A stretch of 64,000 bases of DNA, taken from Candidatus Sodalis endolongispinus. GTDB taxonomy: Bacteria; Pseudomonadota; Gammaproteobacteria; Enterobacterales; Enterobacteriaceae. The notes beneath the pieces were generated by a model. That model was not told the DNA's origin. It did not search any database and worked only from the letters and a program-made list of their open reading frames with translations. Position 1 is the first letter of the stretch. Every line of letters starts with the position of its first letter. The translations under genes were made by a program, and so were the position numbers. The stretch is taken from NCBI RefSeq assembly GCF_018777395.1, contig NZ_JAFJYC010000001.1:1302001-1366000 (forward strand). Reading direction: 5' to 3'. Shown here piece after piece: positions 41,501-52,586 of this stretch.

Positions 41501-42455
41501 GGCCGGTGGCGCCTTCATCGCGGATTTCACCGCCGGAGCCGGTGGCCTCGCCGGGCCAGGGCGAGATGGCGGTCGGGTGGTTATGGGTTTCGACCTTCAT
41601 CAAAATATGCGCCGCTTCCTGATGATAGTCATAGCGCCCCGCCTGCGCGTCGGGGAAGAAACGCCCTACCGCCGATCCCTCCATCACCGCGGCATTGTCC
41701 TTATAGGCCGACAACACATAGTCGGGGGTCTGCTCGAAGGTGTTTTTGATCATCTTGAACAACGACTTGGCCTGCGGCTGGCCGTCGATCACCCAATTGG
41801 CGTTAAAAATTTTATGCCGGCAATGCTCGGAGTTGGCCTGAGCGAACATATACAGCTCGACATCGATGGGGTTACGCCCCAGGCGGTTGAACGCCGCGAA
41901 TAAATAATCGATTTCGTCCTGCGCCAGCGCCAGATTTGCCGCCTCCAGCGCGCCGCGCCCCTCGCCCAAAACGTCCACCAGCATTACCGGCGCCGGCGCG
42001 TGCTGGGCAAACAGCGCCGCTGCCTCCTCCAGGCGGGTGAATACCGTTTCCATAATTCTGTCGTGCAACAGGGCGGCGAGTTGCCCCCACTGCGACTCAC
42101 TTAATTGGGGCGCCTGAATATAATAGGCCAGACCGCGTTCCAGACGTTTTATCTTCGGCAGTCCGCAGTTGTGGGCAATATCGGTCGCCTTTGATGACCA
42201 GGGAGAGCGCGTTCCGGGCCGCGGCGTGACCAGCCGCCGCCGCCCTTGCGGCTGATGTTCGGCGAGAGAGGGACCGTATTTCAACAGCCGCTGCAGCCGG
42301 CTTGACGCATCCTCATCCAGCGCTGCGCTGACATCGGCGAAGTGGATATATTCGGCATAAATATCGTCCACCGGCAGTCGGGCGTCCCGGCAGCGGGCCA
42401 GCAGCTTATTAATGCGAAATGCGGACAGAGCGGGCGAACCGCGCAATATTTCCAT
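38588..42455 (-). pseudogene. purL: Phosphoribosylformylglycinamidine synthase PurL, one frameshift
   Basis: Fourth step of purine synthesis (FGAR to FGAM with glutamine). Both halves are highly conserved. The N-terminal part begins [19 protein letters not shown] (ATG 42455) and runs through the first AIR-synthase-like unit to [21 protein letters not shown]. There a C (G on plus, near 40604-40606) seems inserted; removing it continues [19 protein letters not shown]. The second half holds the other synthase unit and the glutaminase with catalytic Cys in GVCNGCQMM and His/Glu in MPHPERVFR. As written the enzyme is cut at about residue 630, which would make the cell a purine auxotroph. A sequencing error must be excluded. 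Confidence 0.8.
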
Positions 42456-42566
42456 AGTAACAGATCTCTCGTCTTTGAACCGCCGGCCGCGGGTGTGTGG
42501 CTCGACCATTCATGGGGCGCAACAACAGGGGAAAACGCGCGTCATTATAAAGAATCCCGGCTGCGG

Positions 42567-42582
42567 ACGAAACCGTTTGCGC
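42567..42582 (-). promoter_or_regulatory. PurR box upstream of purL
   Basis: ACGAAACCGTTTGCGC fits the PurR palindrome ACGCAAACGTTTGCGT with the right half nearly perfect, about 110 bp ahead of the purL start. The operator remains although purL is frameshifted. 42583-42747 holds the purL and mltF promoters. Confidence 0.75.
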
Positions 42583-42747
42583 AGTTATTCTTTTATCCTT
42601 TAATTTCCTTTCACCGCGCGCGAAGATGCATCAATCTGGTTGCACGTTGGCGCTTTGTTGCGCAAAATGCCCTCCTGTTCGGAGAAAAAATCATAATAAT
42701 GTTGCCGTAAACGACAGCGAGGCTTGCCTCCGGCACGAGATAACGCT

Positions 42748-44235
42748 TTGAAGCGGTTCAAAATAAATTATTTTATTATAGGCCTTATTGCCATTTTGCT
42801 CACCTGGGCCCTTTGGACTACCGTCCCTTGGAGAAATGCCCATCAGGATAGCCTGGCGGCCATCAAAACGCGCGGCGAACTTCGTATCAGCACCCTTGAC
42901 GCGCCGCTGAGCTATTATCGCGTCAATCATCAACCGGCGGGCTTTGATTACGATCTGGCGCAACGCTTCGCCGATTACCTCGGCGTCACCTTGAAGGTAC
43001 GCGTGCGCAGCAACCTGAATCAGCTGTTTGACGATTTGGATAATGATAACGCTGATATCCTGGCGGCCAGCCTGATTTACAACGCCGAGCGATTGAACCG
43101 ATTCACCGTCGGTCCCTCCTACTATTCGGTTTCGCAGCAGCTGGTGTATCGCCTGGGCCAGCCGCGGCCGAAAAATCTGGGCGATTTGCGCGGGCGGCTG
43201 GCGGTGGCCTCGGGTTCGGCGCAAATTTCCCAGCTGCGGCAGTTGAAAAAGAAGCAGTATCCCCAGCTTGCCTGGGAGGTATCCTCCGATCTCAGCAGTC
43301 GGTCGTTGCTGGAAAAAGTCGCCGAGGGCAAGCTGGACTATACGCTGGCCGATTCGGCCACCGTCGGGCTGTTGCAGCGGGTGCATCCGCAGTTGGCGGT
43401 GGCATTTGACATTACCGAGGAAGAGCCGGTCACCTGGTATCTCCGGCGCAGCGATAACGAGGGGCTGTCGGCCGCGCTGCTGGATTTCTTCAGCCAATTA
43501 AACGACAACGGCATCATGGCGCGGCTGGAGGAAAAATATCTCGGTCACGTTGGCGGGTTCGATTATGTGGATACCAAAACCTTCCTTAATGCTATCGATG
43601 CCACCTTGCCGGCGCTGCAGCCGCTGTTTAAGCGTTATGCCCAGGATATCGACTGGAAGTTGTTGGCGGCCATTTCCTACCAGGAATCCCATTGGGATCC
43701 GCTGGCCACGTCGGCCACGGGGGTACGCGGACTGATGATGCTTACCCGTCCCACCGCCGATAGTCTGGGCATCGGCGATAGGACCAACGCGGAACAAAGC
43801 GTGCGCGGCGGCGCCCTGTATTTGTCGCGCATGATGCAGCGGGTGCCGGACACCATCCCCGAGGATGAAAAGATCTGGTTTGCTCTGGCGGCATATAACA
43901 TGGGTTATGCTCATATGCTCGATGCGCGCGCCCTGACGGCCAAGCAGCATGGTAATGCCGACAGCTGGGTCGATGTGAAGCTGCGGTTGCCGATGCTCAG
44001 CCAGCCGCGCTACTACAAGCAAACCCTTTACGGCTATGCCCGCGGCCAGCAGGCGTATAATTACGTGGAAAACATCCGCCGCTATGAAATCAGTCTGGTA
44101 GGTTACCTGCAGGAGAAAGAGAAAAAGGCGGCGCAGCTGGCGGCCTGGAATGCCGATCCCGCCAACGCTTACCCGGTGGTGGTGGCGGAAGATCTGCGCG
44201 CGCTGGCGCCGGCCAGCGCTGCCGCTCGCCCCTGA
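42748..44235 (+). CDS. mltF: Membrane-bound lytic murein transglycosylase F
   Basis: Cleaves the glycan strands of peptidoglycan with 1,6-anhydro product; acts at the outer membrane facing the periplasm. One N-terminal hydrophobic segment (about residues 9-24) leads into an amino-acid-binding-protein-like regulatory domain ([16 protein letters not shown] to about 265), then a family 1E lysozyme-like domain with catalytic Glu in [10 protein letters not shown] and [17 protein letters not shown] chose TTG 42748, aligning with MKKLKINY of E. coli; TTG 42724 is the alternative and no strong ribosome site decides. The C-terminus is shorter than in E. coli. Divergent from purL, as in E. coli. Confidence 0.93.
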   Translation: MKRFKINYFIIGLIAILLTWALWTTVPWRNAHQDSLAAIKTRGELRISTLDAPLSYYRVNHQPAGFDYDLAQRFADYLGVTLKVRVRSNLNQLFDDLDNDNADILAASLIYNAERLNRFTVGPSYYSVSQQLVYRLGQPRPKNLGDLRGRLAVASGSAQISQLRQLKKKQYPQLAWEVSSDLSSRSLLEKVAEGKLDYTLADSATVGLLQRVHPQLAVAFDITEEEPVTWYLRRSDNEGLSAALLDFFSQLNDNGIMARLEEKYLGHVGGFDYVDTKTFLNAIDATLPALQPLFKRYAQDIDWKLLAAISYQESHWDPLATSATGVRGLMMLTRPTADSLGIGDRTNAEQSVRGGALYLSRMMQRVPDTIPEDEKIWFALAAYNMGYAHMLDARALTAKQHGNADSWVDVKLRLPMLSQPRYYKQTLYGYARGQQAYNYVENIRRYEISLVGYLQEKEKKAAQLAAWNADPANAYPVVVAEDLRALAPASAAARP

Positions 44236-44451
44236 CGGCGCTACGCACGCCGCCGGGCAGACCAGATTTCGCCCGGGGGGATAGCTTGCCGAGCGACGCA
44301 GCGCCGTGAGAAAGGTCTGGCGTGCGGCAATGGTTCAGCGCCGTTCAATTCTGCGCCTTATCGCGGCCGCACTCCGCCGTGATACACGCTCGCCTGACAG
44401 CGACCATGCTACCCGTTACGAAGTGCCTCCGGCAGCGGCCGTTTTGCGTCG

Positions 44452-45027
<576 letters not shown>

Positions 45028-45666
45028 TCAATCCAGCTGCTTGAGTTGGCCATCGTGCGTTACCCGCCAGCGGTATTGGCAAAAATACAGCAGCGGACTG
45101 TCGTGAATGCTATCGCTATAGCCGCTGTATAATTTCAACGGAATGCCCAATTCGCGCTCCAACTGCGCCACTTTCTCATGCCCAAGACAGCGCAGCGTCA
45201 GTATCCAGCCGCCGTAACGCCGGTGCATCCGGCTGCCGATAAGCCGGACCTGCGGCAGGAACACCGCGTCGCAATACACTTTTTTCACCAGCGACTCCGG
45301 CGAGCCGGTAATCAGCCACACCTGGGCATCGTGACTGGCGAGATAGTCGTCCAGGCGCGCCAGTACCTGCGGGAAACGCCGCACGCGTTGGCGGAAAACA
45401 GCCGCAAACCGTGCCTGCAACGCCTGCAGCCGCGCCTCGCTGTGGCCGCAGGTAATCGACCATAGCAGCAGGCTCATCGGCCAGCGGGCCGAGCGGCCCT
45501 TTACCAGCAGCCCAAGCACCACCACCGGCAGAGCGGGGACCACCACTACGATATTCAGTGGCAGATGCGCAAGCAGATAGCGCAGGAAGCAGCCAAACAT
45601 ATCCTGCTGATGTAATGTGCCGTCCAAATCAAAAAACACCACGCGCCGGGCGGTTGGGTCAGTCAA
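45028..45666 (-). CDS. pgpC: Phosphatidylglycerophosphatase C (YfhB)
   Basis: Dephosphorylates phosphatidylglycerophosphate in phosphatidylglycerol synthesis. HAD-fold motif I is FFDLDGTLHQQD (Asp nucleophile near residue 12), motif II is LITGSPESL, and the late GYSDSIHDSPLL motif gives the magnesium-binding acids. A hydrophobic segment around residues 30-55 anchors it to the inner membrane. 212 aa, as in E. coli, intact. It lies directly 3' of the decayed murP, with four bases between the pgpC start and the ancestral murP stop. Confidence 0.93.
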   Translation of the reverse strand: MTDPTARRVVFFDLDGTLHQQDMFGCFLRYLLAHLPLNIVVVVPALPVVVLGLLVKGRSARWPMSLLLWSITCGHSEARLQALQARFAAVFRQRVRRFPQVLARLDDYLASHDAQVWLITGSPESLVKKVYCDAVFLPQVRLIGSRMHRRYGGWILTLRCLGHEKVAQLERELGIPLKLYSGYSDSIHDSPLLYFCQYRWRVTHDGQLKQLD

Positions 45667-45669
45667 AAG

Positions 45670-47046
45670 CTACTCCTCCGGATCCTTAAATCCAATCAAT
45701 CAGGTAAAGATAAATCCCGCCATCACGGCAGCTGCCAACCCCACCAGATAAGCCGCGACCTTACCGGTGACGATGGTCAGCGCCAGCGGCAATCCTGACA
45801 GGACAAAGGTAATAAGCGTCGCCACCTTAAGATAACTTATCACCGCGCCGCCGACCGCCCCGCCAAAGCAGGCGGCGACAAACGGGCGTCACAGCGGCAG
45901 CGTGACGCCGAAAATCAGCGGCTCGCCAATACCGAGCACACCCACGGGCAAGGCGGCTTTCAGCACTTTTTTCAGCCGGGCGCTGCGGGTTTTCAGCAGC
46001 ACGGCCAAGGACGCGCCCACCTGCCCTACTCCGGCCACGGCCAGGATCGGCAGCAGGGGATTCACGCCGTGGGCTTGGATAAGCTCCACGTGCAGCGGCA
46101 CCATTCCTTGATGCAAGCCGGTCAGCACCAGCGGCAAAAAGCTGCCCGCCAGCACTGCGCCGACCACCATGCCGCCCCGATCAATCGCCACATTCACACC
46201 GTGGGCGATAGTGTCAGAGACAGCCCCACCGAGTGGTTGTAACACCACTATCGCCAGCGAGGCAGTTATCAGTGTAGTCAGAAGCGGATTAACTATCAGC
46301 TCAATCGACTCGGGCAAACGGCGCCGCAGCGATTTTTCTACCCAGCACATCAGGGCCACCACCAGCAAGACGGCAATTACGCCGCCGCGACCGGGCTGTA
46401 GCGGTTGGTCGAAAAGCTGTATTTGCGCCAGACCAGGGCTGCTCAGGATGGCGGCCATCACACCGCCCATGGCCGGTAAACCGCCAAACACCCGCGCCGC
46501 GTTCACCCCCACCAAAATCGTCATGATGGCGAATACCGCGCTACCGAACAGCGCCAGTAGCCCGAGCAGATTGGGGTAGTGCCGCGCAATATCGCCGCTG
46601 ACGTCCGACCGCGTCAAAAGATTAACCAGCCCCGTAATCAGGCCGGAGGCGATGAACGCCGGGATGAGCGGAATAAACACGTCAGCCAATTGGCGCAAGG
46701 CGCCACTGACGGGGGTCGCGTAACGCGTCTTGATGCGCTCACGCGTTTGCGCCGCGCTCTCCGCCGCCCCGGCGCCGAACGGTGCAGCCGGCGCGTCAGG
46801 CATGAGGCGGCGCACGGCGTCAACTACCTTCGCCGCAGCGCCCGGTCCGGCGATGAGCTGATGTTGCCGTCCCTGCAGGACATAGCCTTTAATGCCTTCC
46901 ACCCGTTGCAGCGCTGCCACATCCACCCGCCGGTCGTCGAGCACCGCCACCCGCACCCGGGTCATGCAGTTCTCAAGCCGCGGCACGTTGTCCGCCCCGC
47001 CCAGACCGGCCAGCAGCGCTGCCGCTACGCTTTCGCTGTGTTGCAT
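45670..47046 (-). pseudogene. murP: MurNAc PTS permease MurP (EIIBC), two in-frame stops
   Basis: Imports and phosphorylates N-acetylmuramic acid. EIIB with the phosphocysteine in VPRLENCMTRVRV (around residue 28), then an EIIC of about ten spans with ADVFIPLIPAFIASGLI and GIGEPLIFGVTLPL. Start ATG 47046 (MQHSESVAAALL). The frame ends at TGA 45889-45891, where E. coli has Gly (LPLGKPF). Reading on gives RPFVAACFGGAVGGAVISYL and SGLPLALTIVTGKVAAYL, then a second TGA where Trp is expected (FTWLIGF), ending at TAG 45670-45672. The last 70 or so residues, including late membrane spans, are lost. Confidence 0.88.
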
Positions 47047-47229
47047 TATGGGCTCCCGTCCCGTTAACGTTGGCGCGCCGCCTGCAGGTGGCCCGTCGCT
47101 ATTGTCCTTTTCGCCGGTGCACGCACGGCGCGCCGTTATGTCACGTCTTGATACCGACGCTGCATCGTACCGGCGACGGCTGCCACCTGGAAGGCATACG
47201 CCTGCCGGCAGGTAACGCATGCCGCCCCG

Positions 47230-48089
47230 TTACGCGCGAATGTCGGCCAGCGCCGCCCGTAGATAGCCTCCGTGCGCCGCCAGCGCTTGCGCGGCGCTTT
47301 TGCCGCTAAGCAGCATCAGAATGGCCGGTTTAACTTCATAGTCGGTCTGCTCCAGGGCTGCCGACGCCTGCTCCGCCTCGACCCCGCACGCTTCGCATTG
47401 GTGGCCCTAACATCCACCATCAGATTTTGATAAACCTTACCCAACTTAACCATGTCGCCGGTGGAAATCATATTCAGCACCAGTTTTTCTGCGGTCCCGG
47501 ACTTCATGCGCGTCGAGCCGGTCAGCACTTCAGGCCCCACCACCGGCGATATCGCGATGTCCGCCGCTTGGGCGATGGGCGAGTCGGGATTACAGGAAAT
47601 CGCGACGGTGGTGCAGCCCAACGCGCGGGCATAACGCAACGCACCCAACACATACGGCGTCCGGCCTGAGGCTGCCAGCCCCACCACGATATCGGCCGGG
47701 GTGAGGCTGAGGTGTTGCAGATCACGCGCGCCCAGTTCCCTATCGTCCTCCGCGCCCTCAACCGCCTTGAGCAGTGCGCCGGTGCCGCCGGCGATAAGGC
47801 CGACCACCCTGCCTGGCGGCACGCCGAAGGTGGGCGGAATTTCCGATGCATCCAGCACCCCCAGCCTGCCGCTGGTCACGGCCCCCAGATAAATAAGCCG
47901 CCCGCCGGCGCTCAGCGCCTGCGCCACGCAATCAATAGCCGCAGCCACCGCCGGCAACTCGGCGGCGATAGCTTCAGGCACCTGCCGGTCCTGCTGGTTA
48001 AACAATGTCACCATCTCAAGCGTCGATAAGGTATCCAACGCCATCGAGTCGGGATGACGTGTTTCCGATATTAATGCCCCTAAATTCAT
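47230..48089 (-). pseudogene. murQ: MurNAc-6-phosphate etherase MurQ, deletion frameshift near the C-terminus
   Basis: Cleaves the lactyl ether of MurNAc-6-P to GlcNAc-6-P during cell-wall recycling. SIS domain with [20 protein letters not shown] (catalytic Glu; E. coli has Gly where this has Val), [15 protein letters not shown] and [20 protein letters not shown]. After ATNAK the frame shifts: about 34 or 35 bp that encode HVRQVNIVKNA in E. coli are gone. The other frame continues [20 protein letters not shown] and [11 protein letters not shown] to TAA 47230-47232. The C-terminal helical domain is thus out of frame. It heads the murQ-murP unit, divergent from murR. Confidence 0.88.
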
Positions 48090-48232
48090 ACAGCCACCGT
48101 TGAATTTTTAATTCAAATAATTAAAACTATTATCGAATAGATAATTCCTGCAGGCGAGAGAAATCTCGCCGCCCGATAACAGGGCGCCTTGCCATCGTTC
48201 CAACACGACGGCGTAACGCCGGAGCATACCCC

Positions 48233-49068
48233 ATGATTAGTTTATTACGCATCCGCCAGCTCTATCGCTCTTTGTCGCGCAATGATCAAAAACTGGCGGA
48301 TTTTTTACTGCATCATACCGAAGAAGCGCGCCATCTCAGTTCCCAGCGCGTGGCGCAGATGACCGGCGTCAGCCAGTCAAGCCCCAGAAGCTCGGCTACA
48401 AAGGATTTACCGCGCTGAAGCTGGCATTGAGCGAAGCGCTGGTCAACCGTCAGGAGCCCCCGTCAATACCGGTGCATAACCAAATCCTCAGCGACGATCC
48501 TATCAAAACCTTCGGGGAAAAACTGCTGGCGGAAAAAGTGGCCGCTCCGCGCGGCACGCTGGATATCAACAGCGAAGACAAACTGCGCCAGGGGGTGGAA
48601 ATGCTGCAACGGTCAAAGCGAGTGATTATCGTCGGTATCGGCGCGTCGGGACTGGTGGCGCGGGATTTCTCCTACAAACTGATGAAAATCGGCATGGCGG
48701 CGGTGGCGGAAAACGATATGCACGTATTGCTGGCCACGGTGCAAGCACTCGGACCGGACGATCTGTTATTCGCCATTTCATTTAGCGGCACGCGGCGGGA
48801 AATCAACCTGGCGGCGCAGGAGGCGTTGCGGGTGGGCGCTCGGGTCATGGCGGTCACCAATTTCGCCCCCAACGAACTGCAACAGTATGCCGATTTGACG
48901 CTTTACACCGTCTCAGAGCAGCAGGCCCAGCGCAGCGGGGCCATTTCCTCGAATATTGCGCAACAGGCGTTAACCGACCTGCTGTTTATGGGGCTGGTAC
49001 AACAGGATCTGGCACAAGCCCCGGATCGCATCCGTCACAGTAAAGAGCTGGTCAAAAAACTGGCCTGA
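48233..49068 (+). pseudogene. murR: RpiR-type regulator MurR, small deletion frameshift
   Basis: Repressor of murQP that senses MurNAc-6-P. N-terminal RpiR helix-turn-helix: NDQKLADFLLHHTEEARHLSSQRVAQMTGVSQSS. Directly after SQSS about 14 bases (E. coli IVKFA region) are missing. The alternate frame resumes QKLGYKGFTALKLALSEAL and stays open through the SIS domain (VIIVGIGASGLVARDFSYKLMKIGM, FAISFSGTRREINLAAQEA) to TGA 49066-49068. The DNA-binding domain is severed from the sensor. It is divergent from murQ; 48090-48232 holds the shared promoter region. Confidence 0.87.
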
Positions 49069-49132
49069 GAACGTATCAACCCGCGCGGGCGCGTAGTACG
49101 GCCTCATGCAGATTCAGCCGCTGCCAGAAATT

Positions 49133-50352
49133 TTACTCCCCCTGACCGCCTGAGAGCGGATAACCGTTGGCAATCATGGTGCGCACCATGAGCGCACGGC
49201 GCTGGCTGGCGCTGAGGTTGGGCAACGGGAATGCCAGCAGCACCTCTGCCCCGTCGGGCACGGTCACCGCCTGCATGGTGGTCACCTCGGCGCGCGGTAG
49301 GCGATAGGTCATGGTGTAGCGGTGTAAAATGCCGTCATGCCGCTCTGGGTATACGGATCGTCTCCCTGAGCGCTCTTCGCGCATTGAGCGATGGTGGTGC
49401 CGCACTCTTTCTCCAGCGCGCTGCGCAATTGTTGTCTGGCCTGGTCAAATAATGCCCGATAAGCCGGATCGTTGAGATAATGCGCCACATTGCGCTCCGC
49501 CACCATCCGCGAGCCTATTACGTCCAGCGGATAATGCACACCCAACACCAGTCGGGAGTAGCCATACTTCACGCCGCGATCGACCAACGTGACGAAGCGT
49601 TCCGGGATCATTTCCGCCATCAATAACGCATCGGTGTAACCAGTGTTGGTATGGCCGCTGGGAAATGCGCCGCCGTCGGCGGTGTAGGGATAGTTGTCGC
49701 GCACCACGATGTCATCCGGTACCGGCAAGATGTGGTTGCCCGGGCGAAGAAACGGCCGCGGATAATTGAAATGTTTCTTCGCCGCCGAGGTACTGACTTC
49801 GCTGGCTTTGATTAAGGCGGCCGCCTTACTGAGCTCCCCTTTATCATAGGCGTTGATGAAAGCCTCCCCCAGACGTGGTCCGAGCGCATCCGACAGAAAA
49901 TAGAGATAGGGAATACCCTCGGCATCGAGCAAGGCCTGCTGGCGCACGCCGTGGGTGGCGTTTTGATTGATTTGCGTCACGGTAGCCAGACTTTGCTGCT
50001 GGACGGCCGGTGAGAGGGCGTTGAAACTTTCCAGCAGCGCAATACCCGCTTGCTGATTGGCGGGGTAGGCAAAATCATAGCCGCTTTGCCGCAGCCAGGC
50101 GCTGTCGGCCTGTTGCGGCGTTTGTTCGGCGTCATCCAGATGGGCGCGGACCAATTTGCCGCCATTGCCCGCGAGCGCACGACGCAGATGGTCTGCCACA
50201 TTCGACGCAAGCGTCGCAAATCCAGGCTGGCTATTGGCAAGGGTCGTCGCCTCCAGGGTTTGCGGCAGGGTGGCCTCTGAGATAGGCTGCGCCAGTACGC
50301 CATAAGGGAGAAACAGAACACACAGTAGCGCGGGAAAGCGTAATGAAAACAT
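49133..50352 (-). pseudogene. Secreted PAP2-family acid phosphatase, frameshifted near the C-terminus
   Basis: Class A-like periplasmic phosphatase. Signal peptide MFSLRFPALLCVLFLPYGVLAQP with AAGGA-type ribosome site before ATG 50352. The three PAP2 motifs are present: KKHFNYPRPF, GGAFPSGHTNTGY and GYSRLVLGVHYPLDVIGSR. An extra N-terminal region of about 150 aa precedes them. The frame ends at a TGA just after SGMTAFYTATP. One missing base near 49320-49325 would read FYHRYTMTYRLPRAEVTTMQ and continue to TAA 49133-49135, giving about 60 more residues. The catalytic core is upstream of the break, so partial activity is possible. The substrate is unknown. Confidence 0.78.
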
Positions 50353-50643
50353 GGGGAATTCCTTCTCAGCAAAGGGGGAATAGACAGCTTTTGGTCATGT
50401 TATGCCCGTAATATGACGGTTTTATGTCAGCCCGATCCCCGCGTGCGGGGCAAAAGCCGTTGCGGTTGTTGTTGCGCCACAGCCCGCCGGACAAGGCTTA
50501 ACCGGATTTTCGGCCCCCTCAGTGTTACCCTCTGAAGTAAGGTGACAGTACTCTTTATCCGCCTTAGCATTTATGTAATTGTTACTCTTGTAAATAGTTT
50601 GGCATTTCCGCACCAGGATAACGATTGCCAAGGAGGCAACCTC

Positions 50644-51344
50644 ATGGAGCAACACGACAAAGGATTGTCCGCCGCGCTTACCCGGGAAACGCTCAATCAG
50701 CTACCGCTGTTAACGTTGATGGAAAACGCCCACCTGCCGTGGGCATTGAAAAGTTACGATTCACGTTATGTCTATATCAACCAGGCGGCGCAGGATTTTG
50801 CCAATATCCCCGTCGGCTTTGATTTCGAGGGCCGTCTGGACGGTGAGTTTCCTACTCCTTGGGCGGAATTCGCCGCCGACTATCAGGCGCACGACAGAAA
50901 AGCGCAAGCCAGCCCCGAAGGCGCGGAGATCATTACCACCTCCTATTTCACCCGCAACGCGGTGCTCGAGCCGTGGTACTGCGCCAAATTTCCCATCTAT
51001 GATCGCCAGGGAGAGGTGTTGGGCACCTTTTGTTACGCCAAAAGATTCACTTTTCTCTCGCTGTGGGATTTCTGCGAACAGCTCAAGCCGTCGGTTATCA
51101 GCCTCACGCCGCCCGACGGTACCTTTAACGAGAAAGAGCTGGATATCATTTTTTCGCCATCCAGAAATTCAGTGCCAAAGAGATTGCCGCAGCACTGGGG
51201 TTGTCGCATCGGACGGTGGAAAACCGTTTATGCATGATTTATAGCAAGGCTGGCATTAATTCCCTCAGTGCCCTGATTGATTATTGCCAGGCAACGGGTC
51301 TGAATCACTATATACCCCGAAAACGCCTGCGCGGGGGGGGGTGA
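50644..51344 (+). pseudogene. PAS-domain LuxR-type regulator, frameshifted before the HTH
   Basis: Probable DNA-binding regulator. AAGGAGG precedes ATG 50644 (MEQHDKGLSAAL). The N-terminal PAS-like sensor (about residues 25-150) has LPWALKSYDSRYVYINQAA and PWYCAKFPIYDRQGEVLGTF. The frame breaks at a run of six T (51149-51154). A seventh T continues FFAIQKFSAKEIAAALGLSH and RTVENRLCMIYSKAGINS, a LuxR helix-turn-helix, ending RGGG at TGA 51342-51344 behind a run of nine G. As written the protein has a sensor and no DNA-binding domain. Ligand and targets are unknown. Confidence 0.82.
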
Positions 51345-51835
51345 ATTTCTTCTGGTAACGCCTGGCCGCGCGACAATGTCATGCGCGCGCGAGGCCAGCG
51401 CCGGAGCGTCGCGGGAGGTGTCTTTTCCACCGTGAAGACGAAAGACCAATGCTACCGGGAAGGAGCCAAACGGCAACCCCAACGTCTTATCATTATGAAT
51501 GAAAACACCGGTGAACACGCGAGGATTGACATAACCGTGAGATTGCCAAACGGCTTACCTCTGCCCTCAATAATTGCCGGTATTTTCCAAAGCCAACGTT
51601 TATGCCCAGGCGCTGGCGGCAAAAAGCGCGGGACTCTCGCTTAGCACCGCGTTGCTATTGTCGTCAACTTTTACTACTTAAAGATATTCTCGGAGGTCAC
51701 AACCATTATCGCACTTTAAACATGCTTTACATACTTTATATGCTCTATGGTAGCTATCTTATTAGCGGGCGTCCCCACTATTACAGTTAGTTTAGGGTAC
51801 ACCCGCAGGCTTAGCGCTACCTCATCATCATGCCA
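51345..51835. other. Spacer without a supported gene
   Basis: A 49-codon frame (51496-51644, MNENTGEHARIDIT) has no recognised relatives. From about 51660 the DNA becomes AT-rich with repeated CTTTA/TTATATG motifs (51715-51755). I see no promoter or RNA that I can defend. Confidence 0.4.
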
Positions 51836-52171
51836 TTAATTTAGTGCATTAGTACTAATGGAACCATATTCATACCAGTTCCCGCCATTATAAATGATTC
51901 CCTCCGCACTTCCTGGTGTAGCTAAGAGATAAGGAATTCTTAGTCCTCTTTGCGGGATAAAATTTGTTGACATATTTGCGACGCGATTAACTTCTGTTGA
52001 GGGCATTGTTATATTCCAGTTGTTCACGCCAATGTGTAATGGAGCACCGACATCGTAAAACCGCAACATGGTTGTGTTTCCATCTGTGCGATTGCCTTCA
52101 ATTGTGCAACATTCAGACCTCAATGTCACAAGAGACCATCCATATTGTTGATTATTGTTAAGACAACTATT
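51836..52171 (-). pseudogene. 3' fragment of an unidentified gene cut by an IS end
   Basis: Minus-strand open frame ending TAA at 51836, running back without a start codon to the IS3-type end at 52172 (a GTG at 52129 is the only candidate start). The product is Asn/Gly/Tyr rich (NGGNWYEYGSISTNALN at the C-terminus), unlike its neighbours, and its DNA is distinctly AT-richer than the flanks, suggesting foreign origin. It resembles the beta-rich ends of phage or surface proteins in composition only; I do not recognise it. Confidence 0.4.
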
Positions 52172-52307
52172 TGATCTTGCCCCGACATCTCCGGACAGCT
52201 TTTGTATCTTAAGTTAACGAAGCCCGCTACCGCCGGTATTCTCTCGGAGAGTGATATCCCAGCGCGCTGTGCGGATGGTTTTCATTGTAATGCGTGAACG
52301 CTGCTAG
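52172..52307 (-). mobile_element. Terminal remnant of an IS3-family element
   Basis: Reading in from 52172, TGATCTTGCCCCGACATCTC matches the start of the IS3 terminal repeat (TGATCTTACCC). Just inside, on the minus strand, lies the end of an IS3 OrfB transposase: NENHPHSALGYHSPREYRR, then a stop. The rest of the element is gone; at about 52308-52313 the DNA joins a fragment of an unrelated dehydratase gene. So this is a solo IS end left by deletion. Confidence 0.8.
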
Positions 52308-52310
52308 TGG

Positions 52311-52535
52311 GGTTCGGCCATCTCCCTTGCCGCCACGCTGCATCTGACCAGCGCCATCCCGCTGGCGGTACCGGCCATGGCAAAACCGCGCCCTGTGCTG
52401 GAGCTGGATCGTGCGCCGAATATCTTCCGCGAGCAGCTCTCTGATTTGGCTATCGGACCCTTGATGCAGGTGCCGCAGCGTCCCGGGCTCGGCATTGAGA
52501 TTGACTTCGATATGATAAAGCATTATTCGACTTGA
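52311..52535 (+). pseudogene. 3' fragment of an enolase-superfamily sugar-acid dehydratase
   Basis: Open frame of about 74 codons in phase with a TGA at 52533-52535 and without a start. The sequence SLAATLHLTSAIPLAVPAM, VLELDRAPNIFREQLSD and VPQRPGLGIEIDFDMIKHY is typical of the C-terminus of mandelate racemase/muconate lactonising family dehydratases. The 5' part was lost at the IS3 junction. It lies 50 bp ahead of an MFS gene of the sugar-acid type, so the two were probably a catabolic operon. Confidence 0.75.
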
Positions 52536-52586
52536 TCCTGAAAGGACGAGTTTACTCATAAATCATACCTTGATGTGGGAATGACT

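Noticed and set aside
45670-45891. Selenocysteine or programmed readthrough at the murP TGA codons
   Set aside because: The expected residues are Gly and Trp, not Cys; no SECIS-like hairpin stands out; murQ and murR are also dead.
52227-52559. Single 110-aa minus-strand protein with an IS3 transposase end
   Set aside because: Only the last 25 or so residues are transposase. The rest is antisense to the dehydratase fragment on the plus strand.
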